A stretch of DNA of 64,000 nucleotides, taken from assembly GCF_000227115.2 (NCBI RefSeq), contig NC_016479.1:1610686-1674685 (forward strand), in the 5' to 3' direction. Of this stretch, positions 54,005-63,562 are shown piece by piece (within the stretch, counting starts at the first letter, position 1; every line of letters begins with the position of its first letter). Origin of the DNA: Naumovozyma dairenensis CBS 421. Lineage: Eukaryota > Ascomycota > Saccharomycetes > Saccharomycetales > Saccharomycetaceae. The position numbers were made by a program, and so were the translations under genes. The notes under the pieces were generated by a model that searched no databases, had not been told where the DNA came from, and saw nothing but the letters and a program-made list of their open reading frames with translations.

Positions 54005-54952
54005 ATGAACACACAGCCACAAGAGGAAACACCAGAATCATATGAATTAAGTTATAAGATTGGAGTAGCTGAGAATAAAATTCCAAATTTCGTAAGACGA
54101 TGGAAGATGTTCATACATATGTTCAAAACTTTTGCATCAAGGTTAGATTGGGGATATTTTGCCATATTTGATGGACATGCTGGCTTCCAGGCGTCTAAAT
54201 GGTGTGGGTCTAATTTACATTCTATTATTGAAGAGAAGCTTTTGAATAATGATAATGAAGATGGTAGTGCCAATGTTGATGTTAGAGATATCTTGAATGA
54301 ATCATTTTTGATTGTTGATAAACAAATCAATACTCAATTGGAAGGTAATAGTGGGTGTACTGCGGCAGTTTGTGTATTACGTTGGGAATTGCCTGATGAT
54401 AATGATAATGCTAATGATAATGATAATGGTAAAAGCACTGGTAATGCTGATGAGATACAGACAAATACTAATAGTAATAATAGTAAAGATTTGAGACAAC
54501 ACAAGAGGAAATTATATACGGCAAATGTTGGAGATTCTCGAATAGTATTGTTTCGAAATGGACATAGTATAAGGTTAACTTATGACCATAAGGCATCTGA
54601 TTTATTAGAGATGAAACGAGTGGAGGAAGCAGGTGGACTTATAATGAAAAGTCGAGTAAATGGAATGTTAGCTGTGACTAGATCTTTAGGTGACAAATTT
54701 TTTGATAGTTTAGTTATTAGTAACCCATTTACTACGAGTGTTGAATTAATCGATTCAGATGAATTTTTAATAATAGCGTGTGATGGATTATGGGATGTTA
54801 TTGATGATCAAGATGCATGTGAATTAATACAAGACATAAAAGATCCGAAAGAAGCTGCAAAGAAACTTGTTAAATATGCCTTAGAAAATGGTACAACAGA
54901 TAATGTTACTGTCAATGGTTGTAACGTTGTAAATATATATGTGTGTACGTAA
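54005..54952 (+). CDS. PTC1: Type 2C phosphatase Ptc1, with three one-base indels
   Basis: Ptc1 is a PP2C phosphatase that dampens the Hog1 and other MAPK pathways. As read it is 315 residues. IGVAENK is followed by an unrelated stretch (IPNFVRRWKMFIHMFKT) and then ASRLDWGYFAIFDGHAG in register. The other frame over this stretch reads NSKFRKTMEDVHTYVQNF, the proper family sequence. So an A is missing at about 54077-54082 and a T is added at about 54127-54132, restoring frame. The lost MED motif holds a metal-ligand acid of PP2C enzymes. LAVTRSLGD, ACDGLWDVIDD and GTTDNVTV are intact. A further A at about 54916 changes the family end (VMVV...) to NGCNVVNIYVCT. A Gly/Asn/Asp-rich insertion lies near 132-160. 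Confidence 0.88.
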   Translation: MNTQPQEETPESYELSYKIGVAENKIPNFVRRWKMFIHMFKTFASRLDWGYFAIFDGHAGFQASKWCGSNLHSIIEEKLLNNDNEDGSANVDVRDILNESFLIVDKQINTQLEGNSGCTAAVCVLRWELPDDNDNANDNDNGKSTGNADEIQTNTNSNNSKDLRQHKRKLYTANVGDSRIVLFRNGHSIRLTYDHKASDLLEMKRVEEAGGLIMKSRVNGMLAVTRSLGDKFFDSLVISNPFTTSVELIDSDEFLIIACDGLWDVIDDQDACELIQDIKDPKEAAKKLVKYALENGTTDNVTVNGCNVVNIYVCT

Positions 54953-55094
54953 GTGTCATTATACACAGTCAATATCATATACTAATATTAATACTATTTT
55001 GTTTCTACATATAATATGTAGGTAAAAGATTAAAAATGAATGTTGATGTCTTTATTTATCTGATACGTATTATAGAGAATATGCAGGTACCAAG

Positions 55095-55764
55095 TCATAT
55101 GTTAAACCCATTTAAATCTAAATCATTATTTGGATCATCTCCTGTATTTCCAGTATTTGTCCAATCGACGTTTAAATCATTGAAGTCATTTAACGTTAGA
55201 TAATCATCACCTGCATCTTGTAAACCTATATTATTATTGTTGTTGTTGCCTGTATCTAAGTTTAGATCTAATAATGGATTATTATTGTTGTTATTGTTAT
55301 TATCATTATTATTGGTATCTGTAATATTATTAATATTCGTATTACTATTATCTTTGTTATTTGATAGTGGGTCCATTCCAGCTCCTGAAGAAGTTGTTAA
55401 ATCAAGGGTATTGTCCGGAGGTTGTTGTTCATTGGTTATAGGAATTTGTTGCTGCTGCTGTTGTTGTTGTGAATTCTCTACTGATGTTGTATTAACCAAA
55501 TCTGGAGAGATTGATATATCCATTGCATCCAAATCTGTAAATATATCACCATTCATGCTATTATTGTTATTGATATGGGTTGTAATAGCATTGGTCGTTG
55601 GATTAGGAATATTTACATTTGGGTTTATCGTATTTGAATTGAAATTTGCTAATAAATCATTATCTATAGCTTCATTTGAAAAATTTAATTGAATATCACC
55701 TAATAATCCGGTATTGTCATTATTATTATTATTTGCGGTAGTTATTGGGATGAGATTATTATTA

Positions 55765-55807
<43 letters not shown>

Positions 55808-55830
55808 CGTTATTATTATTTATATTATTA

Positions 55831-55864
<34 letters not shown>

Positions 55865-56468
55865 CGATTGGAGATTTTTTATTCGTCAATAGCATTTGTT
55901 GTTCTTGTTCCTCTTTTCGTTGTTTCCTTTTCCTCTCCAGTTCTTCTTCCTCTTGTTTGAGTTTTAATGCCTGAGCCTCAGCTTCCTCTTGTTCTTGTTT
56001 TTGCTTTTGTTTCAATAATTCTAATTGTTTTTCCTTCTCTTTCTCTTCTTGTTCTTTCAATATTTTTGTTTTTATATTTTCCTTTCGTTTCTCAATAGAT
56101 ATCTTGGAAATAGTATCTAGGTAAGTCAAACTTTTATTAATTGAAATTTCCAAATCATCTAATATACCATGGAAAGAATTAATTTTTTCCTTTAAGGAAT
56201 TTTGTTGATTTTCATTGAATCCATTAATTAAATTTGAATCTAATTGAATAGTTTTCAATTGTTGTTGGACCATCATTTCTGTTGATAATTTCAATATATC
56301 ATCGAAACATTGTGTTAATTTATTGGTTTTCCTATTTTCTAGTAATGAAGATGGTACAGATCCTAGTGACGATGAAGATGAACGAGAGTTATTACTCTTT
56401 GCAGTTGATACTGTTCCTGCCGTAGTCATTGTTGTGGCAGTGGATGAACCTGTAGATAGTGAACTCAT
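55095..56468 (-). CDS. MED2: Mediator tail subunit Med2
   Basis: The protein is 457 residues from the ATG at 56468 (MSSLSTGSS...); an upstream in-frame ATG adds 27 hydrophobic residues and is unlikely. Med2 is a Mediator tail subunit, with Med3 and Med15, through which activators including Gal4 recruit Mediator. The conserved part is near the N-terminus: KLTQCFDDILKLSTEMMVQQQ and the following helices to about residue 140. A long charged coiled-coil (EKEKQLELLKQKQKQEQEEAE...) follows. The C-half is poly-Asn, poly-Gln and Asp-rich, ending NDLDLNGFNI. It is convergent with PTC1, as in S. cerevisiae (YDL006W, YDL005C). Confidence 0.9.
55775..55863 (-). repeat. AAT/AAC trinucleotide array in MED2
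   Basis: Interrupted asparagine codon repeats (read as ATT on the plus strand) encode most of a 30-residue poly-Asn block. Confidence 0.85.
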
Positions 56469-58363
56469 GGTTGGTTTTTCTAGTTGTTCAAGTAGTAGTA
56501 GTGGTGGCAGTATACTGAACACGGATTCCTTGAAAAAAAGCAAAGACAATAAAGCCCGTTATTTTTGGCTATATTCAAAAGCTACTGCACCTTCGAGAGA
56601 GATAGATCGATGGGTGCTAATATATCGTTAAGTCCTTGTTATCAAGTTCAATTTGTTAATACTAGTATTACTCTCGTATTGTATTGTATGTACTATTTCA
56701 ACTAATTCTTAGATAGTTAAAAAAAAGAGCCAGTTCCGGGTAACACGCCCCAACGACCCCATTTTAAAAATGACAGAAGTGACAGCGACAGAAAAGAGAA
56801 AACAGAACGTTAACGTTTCTCTCTATTTTCCTCTCTTGAAGCACATGCTAATTGTGCTGCTTAGCACTAGAGCCACGAATGTCTCTTTGTTCGTTTACCT
56901 GAGTGTCTTCAGCATGTTAGTGTTGTTGGTCATGTTGTTGCTATTGTATTAATCATGTAAAGGTTATTTAATAGTGTTGGTTCATTATATGTATTTTTCT
57001 TTCAGTTTATTTACTTATTCAAGGAGGGTCTTTCTATCTTCTTGCTTTTATTACTTTGTCCACATTTATATTCCATACAGAAGTACAATTGAAGGGGTTG
57101 ATCCATGCTCCCATATATTCACTCACTCACACACTCATAGTATGTCTTGTCTTTCCTTGCGTTGTAAATTCGGATCAGAAAGCAATTAGCAGACGCCCAA
57201 TTCACCTTTGAGATGGGTATAAAAAATCACTAAAGGCTTAGTCCAACTGTAATGGCATATCCTTCTGGTTTTTTATATGCTATTATTGTTCAAAAGAAGA
57301 GATTCCGGATTGAGATTGATTAGCCATCTTGAAGTTTATAGATAATATAATATAATTGATACTGTGATTTTCTGCACACCCTATTTAAAAATAACTAAAC
57401 AAAATAATTCTATTGTACATAGGAAACACCGGAATGGTTCCTTCCATTTTGTTGTATGTTTATATACAGTTTAGGATTGTGACCTAAATTCGTTTCTAGT
57501 TTCATTCTTTGATTCATCATGAAAATATTATATCGGCTTAACTATTTCTCGAGCCCCAGTTTCAACACTTTTATTCTTTTTATACTGAGTTTTCTGTTTT
57601 CGTTCTTTTTTATTATTCTTGATTAATAAAATTTCACCTTTGTTCATTATGAGGTTTCTATGTTTATAAAAAGTATTATAATGAAATATAAACAAATTTC
57701 TGAGTATTTTTTGTTCTACTTTAAAGTATTTTAAATGTTTTTGAAAAGGTAATATATGATGACAATAGACGATTATACATGAATTGTTTATTAGAAATCA
57801 ATCAGAGAAGAACCTGTTATAGTTTTTCTTTCATAAACTCTGTCAAAACAGGCACAAATGATCTCTGTATATGAATGCATTAATAAGAGATATTATCAAC
57901 AACAATACTTTTAAATAAATGTATTTGTTCTACTACTGAATAAATTCAAGATAAGTTAGTCAGTATTGATATTTTTCCTACTTGAATTACTATTTTCCGC
58001 AGCCGCTAATATTGTTTGAAGGTTAAGATTGCGGGGGGGGGGGTTGGCAACTAACTACATCACTATGTTTAAATATCTATTCTTCAATACAATACAGAAT
58101 AGTATACTGTCATTGTTTCATCCTCTTCCTTTTCTTGTGTCTTCTCTTGCAAAAACTCCTTGCAGTTTTCATAATGATGATGATTATGAGGTGGGGGGGA
58201 ATCCGCGACGTTATGAAAAATAACGAAAAAGGGTGATTATTAGAGAAGATCGCCCTTCTTTGCTGATATAAAAGGTATGGTCGCAGCTTAGAACATAACC
58301 AACTATCCCTTTTGAAACTTATATACTGTAATAGGATATAATAAGATAGCGCGATCAGAGAAG
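56469..58363. other. 1.9-kb spacer between MED2 and ECM15
   Basis: Both genes start facing this spacer. ATP16 and MCD1, which follow MED2 in S. cerevisiae, are absent. An 11-base G tract lies at 58033-58043. It is strongly AT-rich at 57500-57800. I see no tRNA, gene relic or standard point-centromere consensus. Confidence 0.5.
58033..58043 (+). repeat. Poly-G tract (11 G)
   Basis: Followed by TTGGC, it is on the other strand the same C-tract arrangement (GCCAA-CCC...) seen in the GAL region. Confidence 0.85.
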
Positions 58364-58690
58364 ATGTCACCACCAAAAGTGTTTTGTTTAGCAGATATAT
58401 GTATGGTCCCAATTGGTACCTCTAGTGCAAGTGTTTCTGATTTCGTAGCGTTAATTGAAACTAAGATCCGTGAAAGTGAATTGAAGAGTACGTTACATAG
58501 TGCTGGTACTACGATTGAAGGTCCTTGGGATGAAGTCATGAATTTAATTGGGTCTATTCATGAATATGCTCATGAGAATGGATATATTAGGATCCAAAGT
58601 GATGTAAGGATTGGGACTAGGGTGGATAAACATCAAACTGCTCAAGATAAGATTGATACTGTTTTGAAGAAGATGAATGTTTCCAAGTAA
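58364..58690 (+). CDS. ECM15: Thiamine-binding-like small protein Ecm15
   Basis: The protein has 108 residues (S. cerevisiae 104). Ecm15 belongs to the MTH1187/YkoF family of small ferredoxin-fold proteins that form tetramers; its role is unknown, with a cell-wall phenotype given the name. The start [22 protein letters not shown] and the middle [19 protein letters not shown] match the family, with [16 protein letters not shown] at the end. Next to H2B and H2A, it reproduces YBL001C-YBL003C. Confidence 0.93.
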   Translation: MSPPKVFCLADICMVPIGTSSASVSDFVALIETKIRESELKSTLHSAGTTIEGPWDEVMNLIGSIHEYAHENGYIRIQSDVRIGTRVDKHQTAQDKIDTVLKKMNVSK

Positions 58691-58961
58691 GTCTATATAC
58701 TCATATATATATATATATAAATTTATTGAAGTAAAGAATCACGCTTTTTTATAAGTTTTTTTTGTCTCTATTTGTGGTTTGTTAATTTTATATACGAACA
58801 TAGATAGGTGTAGATGTATATAAAGAATAATATTACAACTTAATGGAAACTCTGAAATAAAGTTTTTCCATTAAATAAAAAGTTTGATTTGGAGGAAAAT
58901 ATGATAATGTGTGTGTGATATGGTATTTGAAGTTTTCTTCGCATTGAATAAGCTTGAGAAC

Positions 58962-59366
58962 TTAAGCTTGAGTGGTAGAAGAGTATTTGGTAACAGCTCT
59001 GGTACCTTCAGAGACGGCATGTTTAGCCAATTCACCAGGTAAGATCAGTCTAACAGCTGTTTGAATTTCTCTAGCAGATATGGTAGATTTCTTATTGTAA
59101 GCAGCTAATTTAGAAGCTTCAGTAGCGATTCTTTCAAAAATATCATTAACAAATGAATTTAAGATAGACATAGATTTTTGACTGATACCAGTGTCTGGAT
59201 GTGTTTGTTTCAAGACTTTGTAAATATATGAAGAGTTAGTTTCCTTTCTAGTCTTTAGATCTCTTCTTGATATCAGTGGAACCTGGAGCGGTCTTCTAGC
59301 AGCAGTTGGCTTTTTTTCAGCTGGAGCCTTAGAGGCAGTTGGTTTCTTTTCAGCGACAGAGCTCAT
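58962..59366 (-). CDS. HTB2: Histone H2B with frame-scrambled tail (paired one-base indels)
   Basis: From the ATG at 59366 ([19 protein letters not shown]) the protein is 134 residues. An upstream in-frame ATG (59441) adds an odd Thr-rich leader and is not the histone start. The histone fold from [16 protein letters not shown] through [11 protein letters not shown] is essentially identical to S. cerevisiae H2B, including the ubiquitinated lysine of AVTKYSS. Between them, residues about 23-38 read [15 protein letters not shown]; the alternative frame reads [15 protein letters not shown], the proper tail. An A is missing near 59297 and a base is added near 59253, so frame is restored. The replaced part covers the H2B repression segment. 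It is divergent with H2A. HTB2 is chosen by linkage to ECM15. Confidence 0.93.
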   Translation of the reverse strand: MSSVAEKKPTASKAPAEKKPTAARRPLQVPLISRRDLKTRKETNSSYIYKVLKQTHPDTGISQKSMSILNSFVNDIFERIATEASKLAAYNKKSTISAREIQTAVRLILPGELAKHAVSEGTRAVTKYSSTTQA

Positions 59367-59719
59367 TTTGACAATATTAGTTGTTTTAGTTGTAGTTGTT
59401 GTAGTTTGTGCAATAACCTTTTGTTGTTGAGAGGTTTCCATTAAGCAACTTTAATAGTAATACTCAAATTATCAAGAGTAGGAAAACGGGAACGCAAAGG
59501 AAAAGACATGGTTAGAGATAAGTTTTTATTCCCATATCCACATATATATATATATATATATTTTACATACACGAATGCACTATGTTGTTCCTGTAGTAGA
59601 TAGTAGTAGTATTATTATTATTGTTGTAGTTGTAGTTGTAGTTAGCTGTACAGTACTTACATAGTGGAAGTACAACAAATACAAATAAGAAAAACGCGAA
59701 AACGGACCAAAGATAGTAC

Positions 59720-59735
59720 GCGAAACTGTCGGGAT
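59720..59735 (+). promoter_or_regulatory. Histone UAS element, one mismatch
   Basis: GCGAA-ACTGTC-GGGAT against the Spt10 pattern GNGAA-N6-GGAAY; one base differs. Confidence 0.5.
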
Positions 59736-59737
59736 GT

Positions 59738-59753
59738 GCGAAACTGTGGGAAT
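59738..59753 (+). promoter_or_regulatory. Histone UAS element, full match
   Basis: GCGAA-ACTGTG-GGAAT fits the Spt10 pattern GNGAA-N6-GGAAY exactly. Confidence 0.7.
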
Positions 59754-59755
59754 AT

Positions 59756-59771
59756 GAGAAAACGAAGGGAC
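59756..59771 (+). promoter_or_regulatory. Histone UAS element, one mismatch
   Basis: GAGAA-AACGAA-GGGAC, one base from the Spt10 pattern. Confidence 0.45.
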
Positions 59772-59780
59772 AACTGGCCC

Positions 59781-59796
59781 GCGAAGATATGGGAAC
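59781..59796 (+). promoter_or_regulatory. Histone UAS element, full match
   Basis: GCGAA-GATATG-GGAAC fits the Spt10 pattern exactly. Confidence 0.7.
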
Positions 59797-59928
59797 GGTC
59801 TGTGGTCCGGGGGTTTCGCGTGTGCCCTTCAGGAAGGGAAGCGGTCGCCCTTTTTTTATTGGGAAGTTATGAGAACGGGGCGGACTCCAAATAACTGCGG
59901 CCACCACCCGCTCAGGGCCCCAAGAAGC

Positions 59929-59944
59929 GCGAAAACCTCAGAAC
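59929..59944 (+). promoter_or_regulatory. Histone UAS element, one mismatch
   Basis: GCGAA-AACCTC-AGAAC, one base from the Spt10 pattern. Confidence 0.4.
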
Positions 59945-60269
59945 AGGACAGACATCAACTCAAGTAAAAGGCGCGAAATATATTCAACAAACAAACAAAT
60001 AAACACAAACACAAACACAAACACAAACAAACAAGACAGAGAGAAAGAGAAAGAAAGGAAGGGATAATGAATGTTTAATGAATCAAGAATATGTCGGCCA
60101 AAGATACATTATGCATAGCAACATGTTAAAATATATATATATATATATTGCGACCTGCGATATTTATGATCCATACATATTTTCTTGTTTTTTAATTCTT
60201 GCTTCTTCTTTGAAGGTCGTACTTATATACAAACAAGCAAAGACAACACATACAACATATATATAAACA

Positions 60270-60668
60270 ATGTCAGGTGGTAAAGGTGGTAAAGCAGGTT
60301 CTACAGCTAAGGCTTCTCAATCTAGATCAGCTAAAGCTGGTTTAACTTTCCCAGTCGGTAGAGTTCATAGACTTCTAAGAAGAGGTAACTACGCTCAAAG
60401 AATCGGTTCCGGTGCTCCAGTTTATTTAACCGCTGTTTTGGAATATTTAGCCGCTGAAATCTTAGAATTAGCTGGTAACGCTGCTAGAGATAACAAAAAG
60501 ACTAGAATTATCCCAAGACATTTACAATTAGCCATCAGAAATGATGACGAATTAAACAAATTGTTAGGCAACGTCACTATCGCTCAAGGTGGTGTCTTAC
60601 CAAATATTCATCAAAACTTGTTGCCAAAGAAGTCTGCCAAGGCTGCTAAGGCTTCTCAAGAATTATAA
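60270..60668 (+). CDS. HTA2: Histone H2A
   Basis: The protein is 132 residues and nearly identical to S. cerevisiae H2A. The start [19 protein letters not shown] is the acetylated tail. The fold includes [20 protein letters not shown], acidic patch [19 protein letters not shown] and [18 protein letters not shown]. The C-terminus ends KASQEL, the SQ-E/D motif phosphorylated by Mec1/Tel1 after DNA damage (gamma-H2A). No indel is seen, in contrast to its H2B partner. ECM15 linkage favours the HTA2 locus. Confidence 0.98.
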   Translation: MSGGKGGKAGSTAKASQSRSAKAGLTFPVGRVHRLLRRGNYAQRIGSGAPVYLTAVLEYLAAEILELAGNAARDNKKTRIIPRHLQLAIRNDDELNKLLGNVTIAQGGVLPNIHQNLLPKKSAKAAKASQEL

Positions 60669-60863
60669 ATTCACAACATAAAAACATAAAACATCCCCCG
60701 ATTCTATCTATCATACCAATTATATCTCCCATAAAAATAAAAAACCAGGAAATATAATTATTTGTAACATTATTTATTCATTAAACAAAAATATATAATA
60801 TAATATCATATAAAAATATTATTGCCATTTTACGAATTAAAAATTCAATATTATACTATATAT

Positions 60864-62432
60864 TCACTTATTGCTGTTTGCAAACATATCAACCGCTATA
60901 TTAACCAAAGATATAATAACTTCCACAGCAACTAAAAAGATGACAATAAATTCTAAATATTCTTCATGAGAATGTCCTAATTGTTCCTTCAACATTTGTA
61001 AAAGATCAGATATGACTTCTAATCTTTGATTTAATAATGCCACTCGTTGATTAATCTCTAAATATCCTCTTGTGGCTTGATAAATTGGCTCCAATTGTGG
61101 TTCTGACCACATAATCTCTGGAGAATCTAAAACAGATCCATGTAAATTAATATTTATCCTTAATATGAATAATTCCCCAATACTTTTCATTATTTCCTCT
61201 TTAGTCATAGAGACTTTACCACTAGATGCAATCTCCTGCGGAATATCTTGAGTATCTTCAATAGTATTATCCACTAATTCTTCAAAAAGCGATATCTTAA
61301 CACTTTGCGCTATAGCATGTGATATAGATAATTTAGTCATATAATTAGATCCATCTCTCAAAGTAATGAAATCATTATAAATCCTAGGTTGATAACTTTT
61401 TGTAACATAATAATTGAATTCTTCAATTTGAATATCTTCCTCTGCTAATTTCTCCTTTTCAAATTTCTCAAGATCATTTAAAAATCGTTTCTCTTCCCTT
61501 TCTGTAAACCCCCACATAACAATCACTCCATATTCAAATATAAATAAATCTGGATATCGTTTATCACTAACACTAATCTCTCCACCTTCGTCATCTAATC
61601 TAATAACATCTCCATGATCTTCATCATCTTGAGATCCTTCATCATCTTGAGATCCTTCATCATCTTGAAATCCTTCATCAGGTATTACACCGGTTTGCTT
61701 CTTGTTCTTTTTCTTGTTCTTCTTCTTCCAATCACTATAAACAAACGGTGTATACAAACATTCATCAAATAATTTAGGATGAGTATGATAAACTCCCGAG
61801 AAATCTCTTAACCAACGAATTAATTCTCTCATATTATAACTACTAGCAGTACAATAACCTGTGGTTCTAGGTAACAAATGTCTGTGAGCTTTACCTAATT
61901 TTTCAGCATCTTTCCTCGCTGGTTTATCCATAATCTTATTAACTTGTGAATAAACTTCTTCATTCCCTCCTACTCTATTCCTACCGGTTTTATTATTAAC
62001 AATTCCAGTAATGTAACCACCAACATCATTGCCACTCGCGCGATTACCACTATTATCATAATCTAAGAATGGTTCATCTGGTAATAGTTTCAGTTTTTGA
62101 CTAGTTCTGGAACTTCGCTGTGCTCCAATCCTATTCATACTCGTACCACCCTTAATCATATTACTATTATTATTGGGATAAGATCGCATTTTCGTATTCC
62201 TATCCTTCATACTCCCATTATTATTATTGCGACAATTACTATGTCTCGATAATGTTGACGATATTCGTGGTGGACCATCCATGTATGGTATATACTTATT
62301 CGTACTTTTCTGCGATCTTGATATTAAAGGATCTTCCTTCTTTAATAGCGACTGTTCTTGTTCTTCTTCTGGCTGTTCTAGATCTGTAGTAGCATAATGA
62401 CCGTCTTCGTTTCTATTGTCATCTTTTTTCAT
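60864..62432 (-). CDS. RMD1: DUF155 protein Rmd1
   Basis: The protein has 522 residues (S. cerevisiae about 402). Rmd1 is needed for sporulation-related nuclear division and is a membrane-anchored DUF155 (RMND1-type) protein. Residues 1-180 are polar and poorly conserved except SRTSQKLKLLPDEP and KLGKAHRHLLPRTTGYCTASSYN in parts. The domain core includes YPDLFIFEYGVIVMWGFTEREE, YNDFITLRDGSNYMTKLSISHAIAQS in parts, and NLHGSVLDSPEIMW. One C-terminal helix (EFIVIFLVAVEVIISLVNIAVD) is the membrane anchor. The extra length comes from the N-region and a Lys-rich plus GSQDDE repeat insertion (near 241-275). It is divergent from NHP10, as in YDL001W-YDL002C. Confidence 0.93.
   Translation of the reverse strand: MKKDDNRNEDGHYATTDLEQPEEEQEQSLLKKEDPLISRSQKSTNKYIPYMDGPPRISSTLSRHSNCRNNNNGSMKDRNTKMRSYPNNNSNMIKGGTSMNRIGAQRSSRTSQKLKLLPDEPFLDYDNSGNRASGNDVGGYITGIVNNKTGRNRVGGNEEVYSQVNKIMDKPARKDAEKLGKAHRHLLPRTTGYCTASSYNMRELIRWLRDFSGVYHTHPKLFDECLYTPFVYSDWKKKNKKKNKKQTGVIPDEGFQDDEGSQDDEGSQDDEDHGDVIRLDDEGGEISVSDKRYPDLFIFEYGVIVMWGFTEREEKRFLNDLEKFEKEKLAEEDIQIEEFNYYVTKSYQPRIYNDFITLRDGSNYMTKLSISHAIAQSVKISLFEELVDNTIEDTQDIPQEIASSGKVSMTKEEIMKSIGELFILRININLHGSVLDSPEIMWSEPQLEPIYQATRGYLEINQRVALLNQRLEVISDLLQMLKEQLGHSHEEYLEFIVIFLVAVEVIISLVNIAVDMFANSNK
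61624..61680 (-). repeat. 18-base tandem repeat in RMD1
   Basis: Three copies, coding E-G-(S/F)-Q-D-D units, lie in an acidic insertion of the Rmd1 protein. Confidence 0.85.
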
Positions 62433-62786
62433 TGTCTATCAAAAATGGGAATCAATATTCTAATCTGTAGTTGCTCCACTCTGCTCCTGTTGCTTTTCTT
62501 GAACGGTTGCTTTTTATTTCACCTCTTCTTCTTTATCTTGTATATATATAATATTCCATATTTGTTTATTATAGTTCCTTGTTCCCTTACAATGTCTCTG
62601 TCTATGCGAATTGCAAATGAATTGAAAAGTGAAATAAAGAAACCAACCTTCAACAAAGAGAAAAAAAAAAAAACCAAAGAAGACATCAAACCCATCAAAT
62701 ATAGAAAGAACATTATTACATTCATCTCAGAATCCGACATATATATTTATATCAAATCATAACAACAACGTAGCTTTCAATCCACG
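62433..62786. promoter_or_regulatory. Divergent RMD1-NHP10 promoter
   Basis: It is AT-rich, with a TATATATAT element near 62539 and an A tract near 62661-62672. No specific factor site is recognised. Confidence 0.45.
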
Positions 62787-63527
62787 ATGAATACAAACAA
62801 CGATCCTAGCGAACTTAAAAGGAAGATTGAAGAATTGAAACAAAACAATGAAACATTAGGCCTAGTAGTACAAAGAACAAGAAAATCAGTGAAAAGACTT
62901 AGATTAGAATATGGGATCCTCTTGGAAAGATTAGAATCCAGAATTGACATTGATCCAGAATTAAGTTCTGAAATTCCCCTACCAAATTTAGAATCTTTCA
63001 AAACTGACTTATTAAATAAACCATTGAAAAAAGGGAAAAGTAAAAGAATTAAGAATAAATTAAGAGATCCAAATCTACCCAAAAGACCAACGAATGCATA
63101 TCTTATCTTTTGTGAAATGAATAAGGAAAATTTAAGATCAAATGGATCATTGGACGTCACCAGGGATTTATCTGAATTATGGAAGAGTCTGGATGAAACA
63201 GGGAGAAGCCCTTATTTCGATCTTTATAATCAAGATAGAGAAAGATATAGATCTGAAATGGAAACTTATAATAAAAATTTGGAAAATTCAAATAATATCG
63301 TCCCAGCTTTAACTTCAGCTACAACGTCAGCTACAAATACAACTGCTAAAACAACACCGATGAAAGTGACAAAATTACTACCAATATCCGATGATTTAAA
63401 GACACAAGAACTTACAACTTCCACCAATGGTATCAATAATGTTAATGGTAGCAAACCAAAATTAAATCACGTAACAAAAGATGGCCCTATTGGTGACAAA
63501 ATAGACCACGAAGATACAAACGATATC

Positions 63528-63562
<35 letters not shown>

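Larger units (their letters stand above)
59367..60269. promoter_or_regulatory. Divergent H2B-H2A promoter
   Basis: The 0.9-kb region holds an array of Spt10-type histone elements between 59720 and 59944, TA runs near each gene (59540-59559, 60129-60149) and an AAACAC array (60000-60032). GC content rises in the array zone. Confidence 0.75.

Noticed and set aside
55237..55974. Leucine- and serine-rich open frames opposite MED2
   Set aside because: They are the complement of asparagine and glutamine codon repeats and have no independent support.
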